A DNA stretch of 64,000 nucleotides from Podospora bellae-mahoneyi (Eukaryota > Ascomycota > Sordariomycetes > Sordariales > Podosporaceae). The notes beneath the pieces were generated by a model that did not search any database, was not told where the DNA came from, and worked only from the letters and a program-made list of their open reading frames with translations. Within the stretch, counting starts at the first letter, position 1. Each line of letters opens with the position of its first letter. A program made the translations under genes and the position numbers. Below are positions 10,973 to 22,178 of this stretch, one piece after another. The stretch lies in contig NC_085882.1 in NCBI RefSeq assembly GCF_035222275.1, forward strand, positions 1,681,501 through 1,745,500, read 5' to 3'.

Positions 10973-11101
10973 TGTATAGCCACTTACACATATGGTCAGG
11001 CAAATCTGCATGTAGTTCTTTGGCTGAGACTCCAATCTCTTTTCCATTGATTCTTTCACGAACATGGTCTTTTGTACACAGTTTCTTTCCCCAACCACCC
11101 C
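10589..11101. other. Intergenic: tail-to-tail spacer between glucoamylase and aldo-keto reductase
   Basis: T/G-rich 3' flank of glucoamylase (G and T runs around 10741-10775) and the CAA microsatellite at 10938-10970. No gene seen. Confidence 0.5.
10938..10970. repeat. (CAA)11 microsatellite
   Basis: Perfect trinucleotide tract of eleven CAA units in the 3' intergenic spacer. Confidence 0.9.
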
Positions 11102-12112
11102 CTACCGCCTATCGCCCTCCTCAAACCTATTATTCCAAAAACCCCTGTAGTGCCTCCCTTTCCCCGCCTCGCTTATCTCTTTCACCTCTCTGGGAGTGAG
11201 TTTGAATTTCGGCAGCTTACTCAACCACCCCTTCAGTCTCTCCTCCCTTTTGCTGGTTGTCAACGCGACAATCCCCTGGTCCAACACCCACCTCAGCCCT
11301 ACCTCCCCCTCCCCCACTCCGTATTTGTTTGCCAGTCGTTCATAGACTTGATCCACCGGACCGCCCGGGGCTTTAGTGATCGGCGTCAGCGGGGCGTACG
11401 CCGCCAAGGCGATATTATGCCTCCTGTGGAAATCGACAAAATCGTCTTCGTGCTGGAGGTAGGGGTGGTATTCAACCTGGTTGATCACTGGGGGGTGCTT
11501 GGCTGTTGAGAGGATTGATTCCAGGTGGTGAGGGAGGAAGTTGGAGACGCCGATTGATTTGGCGCGGCCTGAGTCTTTGATCGCTTCCATTTCTGCCCAA
11601 GCCGACTGGAGGGCTTCAGGGGAGGAGAGAGGGGAGCCGAAGAAAGGGGAGTGGATCAGGTAGAGGTCTACGTAATCGAGGGAAAGGTTGGAGAGAGAGC
11701 GGTCAAAGGCTTGTTGGATTGTTTCGCCTTGGCGGCACGAGGTTTTGGTCGTGATGAAGAGGGTTGAGCGGGGGATGCCGGAGGTTTGGATGGCGGTACC
11801 GAGTTCTTTTTCGTTGCCGTAGGCTTCTGCGCCGTCGAGGTGGGTGTACCCTGCCTTGAGGGCGGTGACGGTGGCGGCGACGACATCTTCGTTGAACTTG
11901 GACTTGTCGCCACGTTTGAAGTTTGCGGTGCCGAGGCCGTAGCCGAGCTTTTATACAGATGGTTAGGGGAGGGAAGGTGAGATGATGGGAGGGAGGGGGC
12001 TCACAAAGGGGATTTCATTGCCGTCGCTGAGCCTGAGGTTGGGGATGTGGTCGAGCTGTTTGGGGGTTGCGCCTGAGGCGTCGGGGGCGTGGGAGGCTTC
12101 GATGGAGTTCAT
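11102..12112 (-). CDS. Aldo-keto reductase
   Basis: NAD(P)H-dependent carbonyl reductase of the (beta/alpha)8 AKR superfamily; the substrate cannot be read from sequence. Exon 1 is 12112..12005, the intron 12004..11948 (GTGAGC..AAG) and exon 2 11947..11102, giving 317 aa, normal for the family. The catalytic tetrad is visible: Asp and Tyr in HLDGAEAYGNE, Lys in LFITTKTS and His in LYLIHSPF. The family signature GRAKSIGVSNF and the cofactor-side stretch ALTTSKREERLK follow. No signal peptide is seen, so it is probably cytosolic. The start ATG is followed by a short divergent N-terminus (MNSIEASHAPDASG) ahead of the first beta strand. It is divergent from SelO across a 750-bp spacer. Confidence 0.92.
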
Positions 12113-12731
12113 TTTGGTGTATGACGCTATGAGGTGTATGTGAGTTGGTGAGGGTGGTCTCGGTGGTGATGATGAGGGTTTTATAAGCGCTCACTGTAGG
12201 TAGTACCAGGTTAACTCCGATGTCGTGAATGTGGCTTAAATGTCGAATTCGAATTCCCAATCGAATAAATGGCTGCAAGAGAACGGCACCAGGGTGCCAT
12301 CCCGGCCTCGGTCCCGGCAAGGCGGGAGCGGGGGGCACCCCGCAGCGGCGGGAGGGGGGCACGGGAGTAGATGCGGGGCGTCATCCCATCGGCTATGGCG
12401 TCATAGGGTCTGGGGTTGGTTTGATCTGATAATGCACGCCATCTTTCATGTTTGGACCTGGCCGGTTGCCAAGAGCTGAGATATTCTCATAATCCCATAT
12501 CAAATTCATCAGATTGCCACCTCAAGACAAAACTCTGCAAAAGTCCATGATTCATACATATGTTTCTCCATGGGTTCGCATTGGGTGCTTATGCCAAGAC
12601 AGACCCCTGTACCACCCTCCATGACGTTCAACGACTTGCCGTTGACAGCCGCCACTCACTGTGACAGTCCCGCGATGTTAAACCATCGCTGATTGATAAG
12701 CCATTTTTTTCACGGCCTTATACAACCCTCC

Positions 12732-12765
<34 letters not shown>

Positions 12766-12861
12766 GCTTCTTTTCGCCATCACCCTCACAGCTCTGCTTA
12801 AAACAAACACTCCCCAAACCTTGTAAACCCCAACCTCAATCATTTCACCAGCGCCGCGCCT
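12113..12861. other. Divergent spacer AKR/SelO with a 30-nt T tract
   Basis: Holds a run of 30 T at 12735-12764, 98 nt upstream of the SelO start, and a GC-rich block around 12290-12370. No gene is seen; it probably carries both promoters. Confidence 0.5.
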
Positions 12862-14841
12862 ATGCGCTTCCCAGCACCAGCATCCCGCTGTCTAGCCCTC
12901 GCATCCCACCTCCGCTATCCCACCTTCAACCAGCTTCCCTTCTTGATCTCCCGCAACTTCTCAGTCCTCCCCTCAAACATGGGCTCCTCCTCCCAACCCG
13001 GGGGCCTCCCCCTCAAATCCCTCCCCAAATCCTGGACCCTCCCCTCCCTCCTCCCCCCAGACCCCTTATACCCCACCCCCCTTTCGTCTCACAACACCCC
13101 CCGCGATGAAATCACCCCCCGCCAGGTCCGCAACGGCCTCTTCACCTACGTCCGTCCAGAACACCAATCGACCTACCAACTCCTCGCCATATCCCCCGCC
13201 GCCTTCAAAACCCTAAACCTCTCCCTTTCCGAGGCCACCACGCCTGAATTCGCCGAGACGGTAGTCGGTAACAAGCTCTGGGATTTTGACGAGACGGACG
13301 AATCCAATCGAAACTACCCCTGGTCGCAAAACTATGGTGGTTTCCAGTTTGGTAGCTGGGCCGGGCAGTTGGGTGATGGACGGGTTATCAGCTTGTTCGA
13401 GACAACAAGCGAGCAGACGGGAAAGAGATACGAAGTCCAGCTGAAAGGCGCGGGCATGACGCCCTATTCCCGCTTTGCCGACGGAAAGGCGGTGTTGAGG
13501 AGTAGTATAAGGGAGTTCATCGTCTCTGAGGCTCTCCACGGCCTCGGCATTCCGACCACCCGCGCTCTGGCTTTGACGCTTTTGCCTGAGGAGAGGGTTA
13601 GACGGGAAAGGATAGAGCCAGGGGCGATCGTGGTCAGGTTTGCAGAGACCTGGATCAGGCTAGGGAATTTTGATTTGTTGAGGGCGAGGGGGGAGAGGGG
13701 CAATATGAGGGTTTTGGCTGATGTTGTTGCTCAGCATGTTTACTCTGGCTGGGAGAACCTCCCCGCCAGGTTAGAAGAGGGACAAACCGAGCCGAAGACT
13801 GGCGTGAAAAAGGAAACAGTGGAGGGACCAAAAGGGGAGGAGCAAAACCGGTATTCCCGCCTCTACCGCGCCATTGTCCGTCGCAATGCAGCTACTGTGG
13901 CCAGGTGGCAGGCGTATGGGTTTATGAACGGGGTTTTGAACACTGACAACACGAGTATCTTTGGGTTGTCGATGGATTTCGGACCGTATGCGTTTATGGA
14001 TGTTTTTGACCCGAGTTATACGCCTAATCATGATGATCACATGTTGCGGTACAGCTACAGGAACCAGCCGACGATTATATGGTGGAACTTGGTGAGGTTG
14101 GGGGAGGCGTTGGGGGAGATGATGGGGATTGGGGAGAGGGTTGATGATGAGGAATACGTTGAAAAGGGAGTGGTGGGGGAGGAGATGGAGAAGGAGATGG
14201 TGGGGAGGGCGGAGAAGGTTATCGAGCAAGCGGGGGAGGAGTATAAGCAGGTGTTTTTGGGCGAGTACAAGAGGCTGATGAGTGAGAGGTTGGGGTTGAG
14301 GGGGGTGAAGGAGGATGATTTTGATGGGTTGTTCAGTCCGCTGCTTGATGCTATGGAGGCGTTGGAGCTGGATTTTAATTTGTTTTTCAGGAGGTTGTCG
14401 AGTGTCAAGGTGGCTGATCTGGAGAGTGAGGAGGGGAGGACGGAGCAGGCAAAGGTGTTTTTTTATCGGGACGGGTTGAGTGAGACGAGCAGCGACGACC
14501 TTGAAAAGGTTGCTGATTGGCTTGCGTTTTGGAAGGAGAGGGTGGTGGAGGACTGGGGTGAGGGGAAGGATGAGGAGAGGATCAGGGCGATGAAGGCGGT
14601 CAACCCTAATTTTACGCCGAGGGGGTGGATCATGGATGAGCTGATCAGACGGGTCGAGAAGGAGGGGGAGAGAGACGTGCTGAAGAGGGCTATCCACATG
14701 GCTACATATCCGTTTGAGGACTCGTGGCATGGAAAAGAGTTTGACGGGGTGGTGTATGAGGGTGACGCGGATGAGGAGAAGAGGTGGACGGGGGATGTGC
14801 CGAGGGGCGGGAGGGCGATGCAGTGTAGTTGCAGTTCTTAG
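12862..14841 (+). CDS. fmp40: Protein adenylyltransferase SelO, mitochondrial (Fmp40-type)
   Basis: Pseudokinase-fold enzyme that transfers AMP to Ser/Thr/Tyr of protein substrates; in yeast Fmp40 acts in mitochondria during redox stress. A single exon encodes 659 aa. The first 39 residues are Arg/Ser/Pro-rich and lack acids, like a mitochondrial presequence (FLISRNFSVLPSN), and a second ATG at residue 40 could start a cytosolic form. Family motifs: YPWSQNYGGFQFGSWAGQLG, LKGAGMTPYSRFADGK (nucleotide-binding Lys), RSSIREFIVSEAL, and NTDNTSIFGLSMDFGP (metal-binding Asn/Asp). The C-terminus ends QCSCSS, where animal SelO has selenocysteine; the fungal protein has Cys. A low-complexity acidic insert (about 420-450) is present. 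It converges on NRK, with only 138 bp between stops. Confidence 0.93.
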   Translation: MRFPAPASRCLALASHLRYPTFNQLPFLISRNFSVLPSNMGSSSQPGGLPLKSLPKSWTLPSLLPPDPLYPTPLSSHNTPRDEITPRQVRNGLFTYVRPEHQSTYQLLAISPAAFKTLNLSLSEATTPEFAETVVGNKLWDFDETDESNRNYPWSQNYGGFQFGSWAGQLGDGRVISLFETTSEQTGKRYEVQLKGAGMTPYSRFADGKAVLRSSIREFIVSEALHGLGIPTTRALALTLLPEERVRRERIEPGAIVVRFAETWIRLGNFDLLRARGERGNMRVLADVVAQHVYSGWENLPARLEEGQTEPKTGVKKETVEGPKGEEQNRYSRLYRAIVRRNAATVARWQAYGFMNGVLNTDNTSIFGLSMDFGPYAFMDVFDPSYTPNHDDHMLRYSYRNQPTIIWWNLVRLGEALGEMMGIGERVDDEEYVEKGVVGEEMEKEMVGRAEKVIEQAGEEYKQVFLGEYKRLMSERLGLRGVKEDDFDGLFSPLLDAMEALELDFNLFFRRLSSVKVADLESEEGRTEQAKVFFYRDGLSETSSDDLEKVADWLAFWKERVVEDWGEGKDEERIRAMKAVNPNFTPRGWIMDELIRRVEKEGERDVLKRAIHMATYPFEDSWHGKEFDGVVYEGDADEEKRWTGDVPRGGRAMQCSCSS

Positions 14842-14979
14842 GTGTGTGTGTTTGTGGGTGAAGTGTGTAGATAATAGAGGTGCGTTGATGGGTCAAACTC
14901 CGCTGGATTCAATAACCGCAACGAAAAGACTTTGAACATCACGTTGGTACATGTGCCTTTTTATCTATCATGGTCACAT

Positions 14980-15834
14980 TTACTCACCCTCATTCTCCCC
15001 CCGCCCCCCCTCCCCTCCCAGAACGCCCTCCAGCCTATTAACCACCTCCCCCACAGCCCAAACCAACACCTCCCCAAACCCCTCCCCATCCCCATGCCCA
15101 CCCCCCATAGCCAATATCCCCTCCCTCTCCAACACCTTTCTGTCTAACCTCCCCTTTTTGACATCCCCGTCCACAAACAAATACCCATGCTGCTCCACAT
15201 AATTAGGCCACACAACCTCCTCCACATACCCCTCCGGATCCTTCCAGAACCCTTCGAGGGTGACATACCCATCCCTCGCCTTCCTCCTCGCCACCGCCTT
15301 CTCCTCTGACGCCAGTAAAAAAAGCTTGATGTCAATCAGCTCAAGGATAGGCTTGAACTCCTCGGCCTGTGAATACAATAAAAACCCATCCAGGATACAG
15401 ATCTTGGCGTGTTTGACGAGTGAGTGGAGGGATGAGCTGGCGATGATGGCCTTGGCGAGGTTGATGTGGGACGGGGAGGCGGGGCAGGCGCCAACGGTGT
15501 TTTGATCTTCCTTTGAGTTGATGAAGGGCTAAGAAAGGGGTTAGTAAATAAGGGGGGAAGGGGAAGGGGAAGGGCGTACGGGGAATTTTCCGGTGGATTT
15601 TATGTAAGTGAGGGCGTTGGTTAGGGCAGGGAGGTCGATTGCTTCGGGGCAGTCCCAGTCTCGATGACCGGAACGAAAGGGGAGGTGGGATTCGGGCTTG
15701 TAGAAGTCGTCTTCGTGGAGGATGAAGGTGTTTGGGAGGAGGTCGCGGAGGAGGCGGGCGAGCGTTGTTTTGCCTGAGGAGGAGGGGCCGGAGAGGGAGA
15801 CGAGGAGGGATTTTTGGGCTGGGGGGAGGGGCAT
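14980..15834 (-). CDS. nrk1: Nicotinamide riboside kinase
   Basis: ATP-dependent kinase converting nicotinamide riboside to NMN in NAD salvage. Exon 1 is 15834..15580, the intron 15579..15529 (GTACGC..TAG with TTACTAAC branch) and exon 2 15528..14980, giving 267 aa. It has a Walker A loop SGPSSSGKTT (about residues 15-24), ILHEDDFYKPE with the catalytic/substrate Asp, RDWDCPEAID, and CILDGFLLY followed by the lid-type Arg-rich ARRKARDGY. WPNYVEQHGYLF is typical of fungal Nrk1. The last roughly 40 residues are Gly/Glu-rich and may be poorly conserved. It is divergent from PTH2 over 463 bp. Confidence 0.92.
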
Positions 15835-16297
15835 GGTGGGTGGTGGAGAGAAGATTGCCTTGATATGTGAAGACAGATGGGCTGTTGGAAGTGAGATTGT
15901 GAGTGAGTTGGGTGAGGTCGAGGGTGAGGGTGGGTTGTGTAACGGTGATCAAATCGATGCTCACAATAGTGGCCGGTAGAAAGCAGTTTTGGGATGGCGT
16001 TTCGGGTGTGGTTTGTCCAAAAATAACAAAAACACCTATATGAGAGAAATGTCTATGAAAAAAGCGCAAAAACCTCATAAATCAGTGAAAATGACCTGTG
16101 AGAATAAGCTCACTCTCACTTACACCCTGAAGGGCCGTCAACCCGCGGCGTAACAATACCATACTACAGTAATTACCCGTACCGCCCCAATCCGAAACTT
16201 ACCGCCCCGGGCATTTTCTCCCCTTGCCTGCCCGCGCGCTAGTCGCTAGCAGATCAAACAAATCCCCCGATTTCCAAATTTCCCATACCAACAACAC
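15835..16297. promoter_or_regulatory. Divergent NRK1 / PTH2 promoter region
   Basis: 463 bp between two divergent start codons. It includes a GC-poor stretch at 16010-16130 and no ORF of note. Shared regulation is inferred from position only. Confidence 0.35.
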
Positions 16298-17173
16298 ATG
16301 AACGTCATACGGACAGCAACCATTCTACGAGTACCAACGACACGACCGCTCCCGTTTTCACCGCTCCCCCGATCCCATATTCCACCTATTTCCCCCCGAC
16401 GATCCATCTCCAGTATCACCACAATCCTCGCCACCATGCCAGCAGAAGACCCAACCCTCCTCTCCTCCACAACCGTCCTAACAACCTCGATAATAACCTT
16501 CATCTCCGGCTTTTTGTTAGGTGTCTACTCCCTAACCGGCCACCTCATCCCCCCCTCCCTCCGCCACGAGCGCGAAGCCCAATGGAAAGATCCCGTGGAA
16601 TCAGAAGAAAGCGACATTGACGAGGAAGACACAATCCTCGACCACGCCCCCAACTGGTCCAACGGTTTCGAGGCAGACAAAAAACAAGGATTGCGCGCCA
16701 GCACTTCTCAACCGATAACCGAGGAGTGCAAGCTTGTGCTGGTGGTGAGGACTGACTTGGGCATGACGAAGGGTGCGTCGTACTACTACTATACTACTAC
16801 TATGCCTGATATAATGGGGTGGGGGTGATTGACAAAAAAAAAATTAGGGAAAATTGCTGCTCAGGCTGGCCACGCAACGCTGGCTTGCTACAAGACGTTG
16901 AGCAAAGCTGCCTCCAAAGACCCAAACGGAAAGGCGGCACAGATCCTCAAGGCGTGGGAGCGGCGCGGGCAGGCCAAGATTGCGGTTCAGGTCAAGAGTG
17001 AGGAGGAGCTTTTGTTGCTGCAGGGGACGGCGAGGAGCTTGGGGATTACGGCTGAGGTGATTGCCGATGCGGGGAGGACACAGATTGAGAGTGGGAGTTT
17101 GACTGTTCTTGGTGTTGGGCCCGCGCCAAAGAGCGAGGTGGATGGTGTTACCGGCGGGCTGAAGCTTTTGTAA
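16298..17173 (+). CDS. pth2: Peptidyl-tRNA hydrolase 2 (Pth2/Bit1 family)
   Basis: Hydrolyses peptidyl-tRNA released prematurely from ribosomes. Exon 1 is 16298..16772, the intron 16773..16847 (GTGCGT..TAG) and exon 2 16848..17173, giving 266 aa. The C-terminal 115 residues are the PTH2 domain: CKLVLVVRTDLGMTKGKIAAQ, with the catalytic Lys and Asp, GHATLACYKTL, and ITAEVIADAGRTQI. A single membrane segment (TSIITFISGFLLGVYSL) precedes an acidic linker, matching the outer-mitochondrial anchoring known for yeast Pth2. About 46 residues lie before a second ATG (16436, MPAEDP); they are Arg/Pro/Ser-rich and could be a presequence or may not be translated, so the start is uncertain between the two. 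Confidence 0.9.
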
Positions 17174-17393
17174 GCTTAGGGTGTAAGAGATGAAAAGGGT
17201 GTATAGACAACAACGGGCAAGCAGGAGTTCCATGGTTAGTTAGATTTGGAAAGCATGGAAAAGCACTGGGCAATCTCGAATACAAAAATGGCATACAGAC
17301 GGTTTCCCAGACACATGCAGCATCAACACATCTTGCTATTACTTCATAACCGGGTATCATTACCACAACCCCCCTCCCCCCCCCCCACCGTCT

Positions 17394-19119
17394 CTAATCC
17401 TTCCTCGCAAACCTCGCCAGACTCGGCCCCAGCTGCTCCTGCCTATCCTTAAACTTCTCATCCTTCCTCTCCTGCATCTCCTTGATGGCCTCCTCCACCT
17501 TCAGCCTCTTGTCATCAATAATGTTCTTCTTCTTCTGCTTCCTCAGATACTTCTTCAGCGCCGTGTTCTTGCCCCTAGCCCTGTTCTTCATCTCCTCCAC
17601 CACATCCACCGGCGCCGCATCCAGGTCCCTGTCTGCCTTCCTCTGCTGCTCCGATCGCAAATCCAGCTTGCCGATGAAGTTGGGGTCGAGCGCAATCATC
17701 TCGGGCTTGAGCTTGTTCAGCAGAGCCTTGACCTCGCCTTCCTGCCTCTGCTTCTTCGTCTCGAAGGGGTTGACTTCCAGAGCGTCATAGTTGGGCTCGC
17801 CGGCGCCCGGGACGATCAGTGACGAGAACCCTTCCGTGTGGCCTACACCAAGAACATCCTCAAAGGGGCACCACCGGACGCGCTCGACCTTGTGGCCTTC
17901 GCCGCCCCAGGTCATGTAGGGTGACTGGACCTTTTCTTGGACGGGCTTGTTCTTGTCAAAGAGGCCGCGCCAAATGGTGGTGTGAGTGTTCCAGCCGACC
18001 GCGGTCAAGCCCGTGTCTGAGATGGCGACCGAGGTGGCTGGTGACCGGGTGAAATACGACGAGACGGACTCCTTGAAGTTGCGAACGTCCCAGATGCACA
18101 TCCTGTTGTCCTGGCCTGCTGATACCATGAAGCGACCTTCGCGGTCTACGGCGACGGATCGCACGGGCCCGCGGTGGGCAAGAAGTTTCACGAGGGGTTC
18201 GCTCGAGTTTGGCGACCATAATGTGACGGTGCCGTTTTGCTGGCCGACGTGGAGGATGGCGTTGTAGGGGTTGTGGGTGAGGGAGACGGGGGTGCCTTGT
18301 CTGGTCGAGATTTCGGAGACGATTTGACCGGTCGAGGTGTCTTGGTATTTGAGGGAACCGTTGATGCCCTGGGAAAGTGTCAGCTACAAAAGTGATCAGC
18401 CCCCGAGAAAGCTGTTTTGCGCTTACCAATGTCGCCAGCAAGAAGTGGTACGGCAGAAACTCCATATGCGACACCTCGACGTGCTTCTTCAGGCAGTGAA
18501 GCTCAACACCCTGCGAGTCGTAGATGTACACATACTTCTTCTGCGCGACGGCGAAGAACTGGTTATTGTGCAAGAACCTCGCATCGCGAACCGTCTCCAT
18601 TAGCTGAAGCTCACAGCCCAGCTTTCCGTCTCGCCAGTCCATCGTCGCAACATGGCCTTTCCTCCCCGCCAGGATCAAGTCTCGACCATTCCTGCTGTAT
18701 TCGCAAATATATGGCCCCAACTCGTTGAGCTTCAGCTCGAACCCCTTTTGCGCCACCTCAATGGCGACATTTTTCTGAATGTCGTCCTGGCGAACCTTGT
18801 ATGTTCTTTCCAGCTCCGTCTCTGGCTCGATAAAGCCAGCTGTGTTTTCCAGCAGGATCTCTGCTTCCTTGGCTTTGTATGCCGCCTCCTTGTACTTGTT
18901 CTCGAGTGTGCTGAGGTTCCGCCGTAACTTCTTGTCCCTGACGGTCTTGACGTCGATGCCGCGACCGCGACCGTAGGCCTTTTGCGCATCTCTTTGGCGG
19001 CGGGCCTTTGCAATCTCGGACTTTGATTTGAGCTCGGTTCGCGGTTTCCTGACGGCGAGCTGACCGTTGCTGGGCTGTGATACCCTCGTGAGGGGCGCGT
19101 CGACGGTGTCTACCTCCAT
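17394..19119 (-). CDS. utp7: U3 snoRNP protein Utp7 (WDR46), WD-repeat
   Basis: Component of the small-subunit processome, needed for 18S rRNA maturation in the nucleolus. Exon 1 is 19119..18427, the intron 18426..18369 (GTAAGC..CAG) and exon 2 18368..17394, giving 555 aa, the same size as yeast Utp7. It has a basic N-terminus (AKARRQRDAQKAYGRGRG), then a WD40 propeller starting near residue 145 (CEYSRNGRDLILAGRKGHVA; VSHMEFLPYHFLL; VSAGQDNRMCIWDVR). The BING4-type C-terminal block follows (SPATSVAISDTGLTAVGW, FEDVLGVGHTEGFSSLIVPG). It ends in a Lys-rich helix (KKYLRKQKKKNI). It shares a 343-bp divergent promoter with TSR1. Confidence 0.95.
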
Positions 19120-19462
19120 CTTTGGCTGACTGGAATTGTGTTATAAATGAATGGGCAGAAAAGAAGAGAACTCCCGAACCTAGAGCAGCGCCGGTTGCTC
19201 AGTTGCTGTTTGGAACTTTTTTTGGCAGGGGACCCACTGAAAAGTTGGGGAAAGGTTATCTGATTGGTCGCACAATGCGACTGATAAGATATGCCCACAA
19301 GGTCGAAAAAAGATGTGCCCCGCCATCATCACCACCCCTCGTCTCACTCTGTAATACGGGCAATAATTCAGTTCCAAGTTCTACGAAAAACGACAGACGA
19401 TTCAAAAGTACGACAAAGTGGCGTCTCTTCCCTTCCGATTCAAAGCCGGCAGCGACGCAAAG
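19120..19462. promoter_or_regulatory. Shared divergent promoter of UTP7 and TSR1
   Basis: 343 bp separate the start codons of two 40S-biogenesis genes. It contains an inverted CCAAT box (ATTGG at 19262-19266) and GATAAG nearby (about 19283-19288). No other gene fits, so a common regulatory region is very likely; which factors bind is not known. Confidence 0.55.
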
Positions 19463-22043
19463 ATGCCTGGCGCCGTGGCCACGGGCCATTCCCACCGCCC
19501 GACTACCAAGCAGCGGAACAAGGGCTTCAAATCGCGGAAGGCAACCAAGGGTCAGCTTCGGGACGCTGCCAAAGGTATGAGTCACGACGTGCTCGGGGAA
19601 CCATGGGGGATTGGGGTCTAAAAGGGGCAATGAATGGGTTGCGCAGAACAGAGGACTTTGGAGAATTTAGTTTGCAACAGTCGGGCCGTTGGCTGACATT
19701 TCCGAACCAACAGGCAGAATCGAACCCGGACAGCGCAAGACGATCCACCAGCAAGCCATGTCTAAACTCGACCGAAAGAACCGTGCGAAACAGAGGCAGC
19801 AGGAGAAGGCTAGGGAACATGCCAGGGAGACTTCGGTCTTCGCCGGCAAGGACGGTGCGCCGCGCAATGTTGCCGTTATTCCCCTGTGTGTGGATGGCGA
19901 CGCTGTCGCTGCCATCAAGGCCCTGAACGAGAGCGTAGAAGCCGAGGCTGAGATCAAGGAGGGATGCTTCCGGGTGCCCGTCACTAGATTCAAGCAGAAG
20001 CTGCAGTATTTCCCTGTAACCAGGGACCTTACCGCATGCTTGGACGCCGCTCGGGTAGCCGATTTCGTCGTTCTGATCCTCTCGGCCGAGCACGAGGTTG
20101 ACCCCCTGGGAGAGCTCATCATTCGCAGCGTCGAAAGCCAGGGCATGTCCACCCTGTTTACCGTCATCCAGGGCCTCAACAAGATCGAAGCCGCGAAGCA
20201 GAGGTTGTCGGTCATCTCTTCCCTCAAATCATACATCACCCATTTCCACCCCGAACAGGAGAAGCTTTGCAGCCTCGACAACCGCCAGGAATGCGCCAAC
20301 TTGATGCGCTCGCTGTGCAACACCACGCCGAAGGGTATCAGGTGGAGAGATGAGCGGAGTTGGATGTTGGTGGAGGATGTCAACTTTGGCGGCGAGTCCA
20401 CGGTTGTCACCGGTGTGGTCAGGGGCAAGGGTCTCAAGGCGGACAGACTGGTTCAGGTTGGGGATTGGGGAACATTCCAAATCGAAAGGATCACCGCTGC
20501 ACCGCTTGCGGCACGGAAACCTGAGGATATGGCTGTCGGTGGAGCGGAGGGAGACGCTTTGGACGCTCCTACCGAGGACCAGGATGAGCTTGCCGAGCTT
20601 GCACCGGAAGAGGTCAACATGGAGGACGACGATATGGATGCCGCTTCCGCCGTGCCTGAGCAGAAGAAGGGAGTTTTGCTGGACGAGCACCATTATTTCT
20701 CTGACGACGACCAAGTTATTGCGCTCCAAATGCCCAAAAAGGTGCCCAAGGGCACTTCCAAGTATCAGGCCGCCTGGTTCTTGGACGGCGGTGAGGAGTC
20801 AGAGGATGGGTCAGACCTCGAGGATTTCGAGATGGAGGATGCGCTAGAGGAGGAGCCAGCGAGACCAGAGGATGGCATCGAGGGTGCTGCTGGAGACGTT
20901 GCCATGACCGAGGGCGCGCCAACAGAATACGCCAAGTCGGTAGCGTTCGTCGAGCCCGACGAGGATGAGGACGCTATGGGGCTGGAGGCCTATCGCAAGC
21001 AGAAGCGGTCCGAGGCCGAGGACGACTTGGAGTTCCCGGATGAGATCGAGCTCCACCCCAATGTTCTCGCCCGGGAAAGACTGGCCAAGTACAGAGGTCT
21101 CAAGAGCTTGAGGACGAGTCCTTGGGTAGAAGAGGAGGATCGCGCGCACGAGCCGGAGGAGTGGAGAAGGTTACTTCAAATTCAAGACTACCAGGCGGCC
21201 CGCATCAGATCGGCTAGAGAAGCTCTGGTTGGCGGTGTTCCCCCTGGCACTCGTGTTCACGTCCACCTCAGAGGCGTGCCATCAGAGGTTCGGGCTTCTC
21301 ACAACTCAGGCCGACCGCTCGCTCTTGTTTCTCTGTTGAGGCACGAGCACAAGCGGACCGCCATGAACATTCTCATCAACCTCCCTGCTGATGCCACAGC
21401 GCCCATCAAGTCAAAGGAGGAGTTGGTTGTTCAGTACGGCCCAAGGAGGTTCGTCATCAAGCCCTTGTTTTCTCAGGGCGGCGCCACTCCCAATGACGTC
21501 CACAAGTACTGCCGGTACATTCACCCCGGACAGTCGGCCGTGGCGACCTTTATGGGTCCTGTCGCGTGGGGTTCCATGCCGGCTCTTTTTTACAAGAGAA
21601 TCGTTCCCGGCGAGGAGACTCCCCACGACGACGACGAGTCGGATCTGCCGCTGAAGCTGGTGGCCACGGGCACCACCATGCCCCCGTCTACCTCCCGTGT
21701 CATTGCCAAGAGGGCAATTCTCACCGGTCACCCATACCACATTCACAAGAAGATCGTTACCGTCCGGTACATGTTCTTCAACAGAGAAGACGTGGAATGG
21801 TTCAAGGCGCTGCCCATGTGGACCAGGAGAGGCCGCACCGGTTTCATCAAGGAGCCCCTCGGTACTCACGGGTACTTCAAGGCGACGTTTGACGGGCGGA
21901 TCAACCCCCAGGACTCGGTCGGTGTCAGCTTGTACAAGCGGGTGTGGCCCCGTCCTGCGGAGCCGTTGAGGGGGCTGCTGCTTGACCCTGAGCAGGTGCC
22001 TGACTTGGTGGAGGATGATGCTATGGATGCGGATGCTGAGTAG
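19463..22043 (+). CDS. tsr1: 40S ribosome biogenesis protein Tsr1
   Basis: GTPase-like but inactive factor on cytoplasmic pre-40S subunits that blocks premature subunit joining. Exon 1 is 19463..19574, the intron 19575..19713 (GTATGA..CAG, 139 nt) and exon 2 19714..22043, giving 813 aa. The N-terminus MPGAVATGHSHRPTTKQRNKG is typical. It is followed by a basic helix (KLDRKNRAKQRQ) and the degenerate G domain with VPVTRFKQKL. Next comes the AARP2CN domain (about 215-300: CNTTPKGIRWRDERSWML) and a long acidic insert (about 370-470). The C-terminal DUF663/EF-Tu-like region contains SFQ-type RTSPW and VHLRGVP, plus MFFNREDVEWFKALPMWTRRG, conserved in Bms1 and Tsr1. It converges on UreG across 135 bp. 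Confidence 0.95.
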
Positions 22044-22178
22044 GTGGTTAGATATATACCCTCCTGACAGAGGGTCTTTTCATGACGGCGTTTTTGGGGT
22101 GGGGATTAATGAAAAGATTTTTGTTCTTGTTCTTTTTCATATTTTGCCATTTCATCTTTCTGTTTACATATGCGTCGT

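Noticed and set aside
15341-16078. 245-codon minus-strand open frame across the NRK1 start region
   Set aside because: His/Pro/Leu-rich shadow of the NRK1 coding frame and promoter.
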